This document shows, piece after piece, positions 57,521 through 64,000 of a DNA stretch of 64,000 nucleotides. The stretch lies in NCBI GenBank assembly GCA_028583605.1, contig CM053327.1, positions 26,771,629-26,835,628 on the forward strand, read 5' to 3'. The stretch's first letter is position 1. Every line of letters starts with the position of its first letter. Source of the DNA: Dastarcus helophoroides (taxonomy: Eukaryota; Arthropoda; Insecta; Coleoptera; Bothrideridae). The notes below the pieces were generated by a model, which was not told where the DNA came from, did no database searches, and saw nothing but the letters and a program-made list of their open reading frames with translations. Made by a program: the position numbers and the translations under genes.

Positions 57521-57671
57521 AAGGATGTATTAAAAAAATAACAATATTTTTGGAGAATTTCCCCCAGTTGACTACATATAAATTTTAGGTTTGCTGCATG
57601 ATCTGCTGATCATGATGTGATGTGGCTGAAAATCTGCCTCAAAAAACGAAGTAATATTCATTTGTTCACTT

Positions 57672-59412
57672 TATTTGCCTCCAAACGATCCCTCATACAG
57701 ACAGCTCTTTTCTTATCTCTCCGTAACCTTTGATCACCTACAGACGAATTATCCAAAAGCTGAGGATGTCTTTCTCGGTGAATTCAACGTACACAACATC
57801 CCCTGGTTAAGGTTTTTTTCCCGAACTGACGACGCAAGAAGGGTGGCAGAGGCTTTCGCCTTCACTTGTGAACTATCGCAATTAGTTGAGGAATTCCTCA
57901 TGTAAATACCCATCAACCTAATCTACTCAACCTTTTCCTTACAAATTCACCAAATTCGTATAAAATCTCTGTGACATCGCCGCTTGGAAATTCGGATCAC
58001 AAGCTTGTTAGCAGCCTCTCGCTCGCTTCATATACCACCTCCTTCCCAGTCGCAGTCCCGTAGGGTTTGGCACTTTAACTCTGCAAACTGGGAAGAATTA
58101 AGAGACTTCTTTGCATCTTTCCCATGGCAGTTTGCGGTTTTAGACAACAACGTTGCACTGGCGATCTACTGGCATATGTTACTCATATCTGTAACTCAGC
58201 TATGGAAAAACATGGTTAGGCTAGGATTGTGGGATTGGATATCTCAAAGGCTTTCGACAGAGTCTGGCACCGATCTCTTCTCGCCAAATTAACATCTTAT
58301 GGTCTTCCTCCTGGTCTCTGTTATTTGATATTCAATTTTCTCGCTGACAGATCACTTCAGGTCGTCGCGTCGATGGCATCTCATCCGAGACATTTGCGAT
58401 TAACGCAGGAGTGTCTCAGGGGTCTGTTCTGTCTCCTACTCTGTCTGTTACACATAAACGATCTCTTAGCTTCAACTTTCAATCCTATATACAGTTACGC
58501 AGATGATAGTAACCTCGTGTCATCTTTTTTCTCCGACAAACCATTATCTATCGCCGCTTCAGGTCGACTTAGGAAACAGCAGATACAGACGATTAATCGG
58601 GATCTCGAGATTATTCTGGAATCGGGTAAGAAACATTTGGTCGACTTCAACGCTTCAAAAAGTCAGGCTGCTTTTTTCTCTAAGAAAACATCAAGGGATA
58701 ATGCAACAAACATACTAATGGATGGTAAAATCCTTCCAATGAGATCTAATCTATCTATCCTAGGGGTGAATGCGAGCACTAACTTCTCTTGGGACGATCA
58801 TGTGCGCGCCATTGCCAAATCCGCCTCTCAGAAGCTAGGCTTTCTTTTTAGAACTAAAAAGTACTTCACATCTCATCAGCTGGTAACACTATACAAAGCT
58901 TAAGTTAGACCAACACTAGAATACTGTTCTCATATTTGGAGTTCAACCCCAAAACACACTTTAGCTCTCTTGCATTCAATTCAAAGAAGAGCGATTCGCC
59001 TAAGTGATGACGAGAGTCTGACCGATTTTCTCGAAATACTAGAGCACAGGTGTATGGTAGGTGACTTGTCTCTTTTCTACAAATACTATCATGAAAGATG
59101 CTCGCAGGAACTAATAGGATTGATCCCCCCAAGGGCAAGATTCTTGAGGTGTACTAGACAGTCGGAGGCAGCATATTCCTGTGCGGTCCAGCTTGACACA
59201 ATGAGGACTTCTGTCTACAGAGACTCTTTTTTCTATAGAACTTCCAAGTTGTGGAACTTGTTACCGAAAGAAATTTTCACCAAAAATTACAACCTATCCT
59301 TGTTTAAGAAGACGGTTCATTGCCATCTATCTTTGTTTCCGCATCCTACTCGCAGTGCTTTGAATGCATAATGGGATTACCCTTTTTCGAGTCGATTAAA
59401 CTTAAAAATAAA
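57672..59412 (+). pseudogene. Jockey/CR1-like LINE with internal deletion, plus strand
   Basis: Endonuclease part: PNDPSYRQLFSYLSVTFDHL, VFLGEFNVHNIPWL (GDFN-type motif with Asp changed to Glu) and GNSDHKL. The sequence then jumps near 58155 from the linker (AVLDNNVALAI) straight to WHMLLISVTQLWKNM, missing about 0.9 kb that the 52-kb copy has. The RT C-terminal part then reads GLDISKAFDRVWHRSLLAKL, YADD intact at 58496-58507, SILGVNASTNFSWDDHVRAI, a stop after TLYKA, and YCSHIWSSTPKH. The C-terminal frame 58970-59371 ends SLFPHPTRSALNA. The 3' end is GTCGATTAAACTTAAAAATA. It cannot encode a full enzyme. Confidence 0.9.
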
Positions 59413-59639
59413 TAAACCAGAGAACGGGGACAAGTGCCCACCATGCCCTATTCTAGCCATATGGTATGTGGTTTACGGTTTTAATTATCACTTTTGTTTT
59501 CTTAAAAGTATGTTTACCAACCTAAATCTCAACTTTTTCTAGGATGTTTAACTTTTATTTTCGAAATTTGGATTGATTTTGACAAGATCAATTAATTGAG
59601 AAGCACATCGAATGTGAGACTCTAGATGAGTACTTCACC

Positions 59640-61345
59640 ATCTCAATTGTTTATACCAAAATTCTAATTCTTCCTCGCTTTCTTCTTCCATGGGAGTTCC
59701 AGTTTAAGACCTTCTTAGATCGGTCTTGTGACATTCTCTGTACATGTCCGTTGTGTTCTGATGTCATTTACTATATCATGTTTTATTTCTAATGTACGTC
59801 TTACTGTGGTGTCGTTTGGTATTCGGCCTTTCCTGGATTTTCTAACAGCTCGTCGCCGGAAATCCATTTCTCTAGCTTTTAGTACTTTTTCTGTTCTTTT
59901 TTTCAATGGCCAAACTTCCGAGCTGTACGTTATTATACTTTTTACGATAGAGTTGTAAACTTTCTTCTTATTCAATACAGTTATGGTCTCGTCCCATAGT
60001 ATAGTATTAAACATCACAATTGCTTCTTTTCCTTGGATATTGTTTTTCAATATTGCCTCATCCAGCGTTCCATCTATAGAGATCGTCGTTCCCAGATATT
60101 TATAGCTTTTACAGTGGTTAATGATGTGTCCGGTTGCAAGTTTTAGGTACTTTTGCTGTCCCCCAACGCACATATAGTCGAGCTTTTTAATATTGACTTC
60201 CCGGCCCCATTTTTCGTATTCCTCTATAAGTTTTCGTGTCATGTTCTCCATATCTCGATGTCCTGAGCAACTACCATCTGGTCGTCCGCAAATGATAGGT
60301 ATCGTGGTCTATTGGTAACCCCATAATACTGCATTTTCGTTTCCAATTTACCAATGCACTTTCCAAGTAGATTTTAAACAACGTTGGAGATATACAACAA
60401 CTCCGTTGGAGACCCTTTGCGACCTGAAACCCTGTTGTTTAACAATATCTTGTTTTCACTCTAGTTCTTGTGCCTTGGTACAAGGAATTTACTGCTTTGA
60501 TTATTTCGGTGTTTATATTACTAAGCTCTAATAATCCCTACAGTCTTACTAGAGGCACACTGCCATATGCCTTTTTCAGATTGACAAACAAAATATGGAG
60601 TTCCTGGTCAAACGCTGTTTTCATTTCTAGGATTTATGTCAGTAAGAAGAGATGATCTATTGTGGATCTTCCTGCTCTGAATCCTGCTTGTTTTTCAGCT
60701 TCTATATCCGTGTATTCGTTTTCTATTCTGTTTTTAAATTTTTTTCCGTAGAGTCTGCTATTAGTACATGTAACCGTTATTCCCCGATAGTTATCACAGT
60801 TATTTTTGTCTCCTATCTTATGGATTGTTGTATGTATGTTGTATGATATTTTCCATTCCTCGAGTACTTCCGATGTATCGATGCATCTTTGGAGTAGATT
60901 TCTCAGGGCGAGAAATAACACTTTCGCACTTTAGTACTTTTCCGGGGATATTTCCTGGTCCTGGGGCCCTAACGTTTTTTAAGGTTTTACCTTCCTTAAC
61001 CTCTAATGTTATTAGTTTTATTGGGGATACCTTTAGCGCTATATTTGGATTTACTGTTGGGTGTAAACTCTGGCCTATCTTCTGTTAGCATCTTTGTAAA
61101 GTATTTGTTTCATTCTTCTGGCTTAATTGGTGAGATTATTTCTCTATTTAGTTCTGTTCTCAGGTTCTTAAGAAGTCGTCAGCTTTTTGTACTTTTCTTC
61201 CTCCTGTATAGGTGTTGAGTCTTAAGCACGTCTTTTCCCATTGATTGTTCTTCTTGTTGCTGATAATTCTGCGTACTCTAGCTTGCAAGTCGTTGTATTG
61301 TAGTTTGTCGCTTATATTCTTTGAGTTTAGGTATTTCGTTTTTCC
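59640..61345 (-). pseudogene. RTE/R4-like LINE reverse transcriptase, minus strand
   Basis: On the minus strand: linker NKKNNQWEKTCLRLNTYTGG, gap, LLQRCIDTSEVLEEWKISYN, IHKIGDKNNCDNYRGITVTC (RT motif region), EAEKQAGFRAGRSTIDHLFL, then HILFVNLKKAYGSVPL, where motif A FVDLKKAYDS has Asp changed to Asn and Gly. FADDQ is intact (60292-60278). A 178-codon frame (60251-59715) follows: CKSYKYLGTTISIDGTLDEA, SIITYSSEVWPLKKRTEKVL and MDFRRRAVRKSRKGRIPNDT. After it comes VLNWNSHGRRKRGR. Motif C is kept but motif A is lost, so the enzyme would be inactive. The lineage differs from the 52- and 57-kb LINEs. Confidence 0.9.
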
Positions 61346-61349
61346 CCAA

Positions 61350-64000
61350 GGTTTCGAGTTTTTCCAACAAATTCGTTTTTTTTTTTGAAATTTCGAATAT
61401 ATTTCTGGAATTCGATTTTTTTCCTTAAAATCTGACTTTCTCAAAGTTTTAAATTTTTATTTTAAAATTCGTCGTTTTCTGTTCGAAATCTCGTTGGTTC
61501 TCAAAATTCAGATTTTTTTGAAAATTCGACTGTTTTCAAAATACGATTTTCCTTAGATTTCTTAAAATTTAGCTTTTTTCCAAATTTGGTAGATATTTTG
61601 ATAAAAAAGTAAAAATCTTTAAAAAGTATTTATTTACAGATTTTGGGCTTTGGAAATAAATTGCATTTTCATTAAAAGTATCACCTGCCGGAAAATTTTC
61701 TTTCAAATAATTAAAACCTTATTCTCAGATTTGATTTTCTCTGCGAAATTTCCATTCTATTTCAAAATGGCAATTTTTTTCTCCAAATTCGCTCTTTTTA
61801 TCGAAAGGATTACTTTTGTCAAATTCGTCTTTTCTTCCAAAATCATGATTCTATTCGCAAAATTCGACTATTTCAGATTAAAATTTCAATTTCTCAAAAT
61901 GTCAACTTTTCTCTCGAAAATTCGATCTTTTTTTCGGTTATTTCTGCCGGGATTTTTCTGTAAGTTTCGATCTTTTTAGAATCTAAATTTCCGGAATATT
62001 TTTAACTGATTCCTTAATTTTTGCCTTCAAATTTCGACATTTTTCTCGACATTTAGACTTCTTTTATAAAATTTGTTTTTTTTTATTTCAAATGCATTCC
62101 TAAAACATGTCGTCTTTTTTCCTCAAATTTTGAATTTTTATCTTCAAATTCGTCAGTTCTTTTTTAAATCTTCGCCATTACTCATGATTTGTTTTTTTTT
62201 TGTGAAAATTTCGACCCTTTTTACAGTTCTACTTTCGCACTCTGGCCTTATTAACCAAATTGTGATTTTTTTTTTAATTTGGTCGATATTTTGATAAAAA
62301 TATTTGGAAAAAAATATTGATTGGGAAATTTTGAAAAATATATTTTGGAAGTTCTGTAAAAAGGCAAAAATTGCTTTTTTTGAAAAGCTCAAATTTATTC
62401 TTAAAGTTTCTTAAAATCAGACACTTTCTCTGAAAAATTTCAACTCTATTTTGAAAATAACGACTTTTTTTATCAAAAGTCGACTTTTCCCAAATTTAGA
62501 GTTTTATTTTAATTATTGGTCTTTTATTCCAAATTTTGACTCCATTCGCAAAATTCGACTTCTTTGTGGTAAAATTTTACTTTTTGAGAACAATTCTAGA
62601 TTTATTTTCAATTTTAGGTATTTTCCTTATAATGTCGAGTTTTTCCTCGAAATGTTAATTTTGTTTCAAAATTCTGTTGTATTTCTTAACACTGAGCTTT
62701 TAGAACTTGACTTCTTGGAAATTTTTAGTATTTTTTTTACTCTTTACGTGAAATTTTGATTTTTATCTCTGTCCAGATTTAGATACCTTAGTATTTCCTT
62801 GAAATTTTTTTTTCTCAAAATTTTGAAATTTTCCCTTAGATTTATTTTATCCCAAAATTCCTTTTTCTCTATAATTCGTCGTTTTAGAAATCGTGATTTT
62901 TTAGATTTTTCAAAGAAAAATCTAACACAAAAGATTTTTTAAAGAAAAATCTGATTTTCTAAAAAGGTTCAATTTTTGTCTCCAAATTCGTTGTTTTTAT
63001 TTTCAAATTATCTTTTTTTTGAAAACTTTGCTTTTTTTAACAGAACTTTCCTTAAATTTTAACTTACTTATCAAAATTTGTCTTTTTGTCAAAATTTTGC
63101 GAACAATATTTGTTTGAGAACTTTCATATTTTTCAAAAATGAGTTTTTCTAAAAAGATAAACATGGCAAACAATTTTATTCACACTCTTGAATAATTTCT
63201 CAAAAAATTTAACAAATGCAAATATCCATTTATTTTAAAATGTTACTTTTCTTCGAAACTTGGACTATTTTTTTCAAAATGCGTCTTTTTTTCTACTTAA
63301 ATCGAGGTTTTTTGCTTAATTACTTTTAATAATTTTTTTTGGAAAAGGTGGCCGTTTTTCGAAATTTTATCTTTTTCTTGGTATTTCGATTTCTTTTGGA
63401 AATTCCTTTATATTTTCAATATTAGACTTTTTCTGATGGTTCAAACTTTTTTAGAATTTCACTGAAATTTTTACTGTTTTCATAAGATTCAAATTTTTAA
63501 CACAAATTCCATAATTAGTTTTTCCTCGAACTATCTTCTCGTAAAATAAGTTTTTTGTTCCAAAATTCGCCTTTTTCTAAAAAAGCGCATTCCTACAAAT
63601 TTCGACTTTATTCTCAAAATTATACTTTTTCGACTTTTCTTCCAAAATTCGCTCCTTTTCAAAATTTCGCCATTTTCCTTAATGTATGTTTTTTTCTGAA
63701 AAGTTTCACCTTTTTAAATTTGACTTAATAGAAATTTTAACTCGTGTATCACAATTCGCATCATTCTCGAGATGTCAGATTATAATTTCAAAATCCGATG
63801 TTTCTGAAATTTCACTTTTTTCCGAGAAAGGATATTGTATGAAATTACAACTTCTTTTTCAAAATTCAACTTGTCGTGGAACTTGCAACTTTTTTTCACA
63901 AAATTGACTTTTAGAAATTTTGATGTCTTCCAAATATTTGAGATTTTTCGATCTTTCCGAAATATTAATTACTTAGTTTAATTTTGATCTAAATTTTTTT
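61350..64000 (-). repeat. Degenerate block 12 (minus polarity)
   Basis: T-rich with TTTCTCAAAATT, AAAATTCGACT and TTTTTCTCGAAA words, running off the right edge. CTCGAA and TTCTCAAA words mirror the GAGAA flavour of blocks 5 and 11. Phe/Leu/Ser-rich frames up to 109 codons follow from composition. A local inverted pair occurs near 62910-62960 (TTTCAAAGAAAAATCT). Confidence 0.8.

Noticed and set aside
59728..61218. Several plus-strand frames of 60-87 codons
   Set aside because: Shadows of the minus-strand LINE reverse transcriptase.
1..64000. tRNA, rRNA or small nuclear RNA genes
   Set aside because: No A-box/B-box pair, cloverleaf or conserved rRNA or snRNA segment was seen on reading; a covariance-model scan was not possible.

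Overview
The window looks like AT-rich, repeat-dominated nuclear DNA of an arthropod, most likely an insect. Signs of this are several decayed non-LTR retrotransposons, a Tc1/mariner element with TA target duplications, a solo LTR whose promoter pairs a TATA box with an arthropod-type TCAGT initiator, and hAT-like short elements. Nothing bacterial or organellar is seen. The order of insect cannot be read from this sequence. Almost no host coding sequence is present. The one credible host exon is on the minus strand at 34542-34804, beside a GC-richer stretch with promoter-like features.

About 40% of the window is one very unusual repeat: a degenerate, strand-polar sequence built on the word GTCGAAATTTTGA plus A-runs, or its complement. 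It forms long blocks at about 1.8-4.2, 7.2-10.9, 12.6-18.5, 26.7-29.6, 35.7-39.6, 40.6-44.7, 50.7-52.0, 55.1-57.5 and 61.4-64.0 kb. Each block or sub-block keeps one polarity, and polarity flips between blocks and within some of them (for example near 38.5 kb). Inside the blocks, higher-order tandem units of about 19, 358, 390-430, 675, 890 and 1140 bp can be seen.

The rest is mobile DNA. (1) A family of short insertions at 12.4, 14.4, 16.8, 20.1 and 44.3 kb, with exact 11-13 bp target duplications in three cases. It shares a tail with a foldback hairpin family (1.6, 2.7, 30.0, 45.8 and 48.6 kb). Both carry a hammerhead-ribozyme-like core, as does a separate 238-bp insertion at 37.0 kb. This suggests short Penelope-like elements and is the main candidate for something new. 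(2) A 1601-bp Tc1-like element (46849-48449), nested inside a foldback element, nested in turn in a segment present three times in tandem (44.7-49.3 kb). (3) Two arrays of a ~229-bp tandem repeat (19.8-21.9 and 23.3-25.7 kb), each bounded by hAT-like short elements; one is interrupted by a 624-bp solo LTR. (4) Fragments of at least two and probably three non-LTR retrotransposon lineages: 5.0, 52.0-54.4 and 57.7-59.4 kb (jockey/CR1-like); 32.7, 43.1 and 59.6-61.3 kb (RTE/R4-like, possibly mixed). The 32.7-kb fragment carries a 659-bp GAA/GAG tail.

The nested insertions give relative ages: the degenerate repeat and the satellites came first, then the foldback and hammerhead-like insertions, then the solo LTR and the Tc1 element. 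All transposon reading frames seen are broken. Most long open frames in the window are products of low-complexity sequence.
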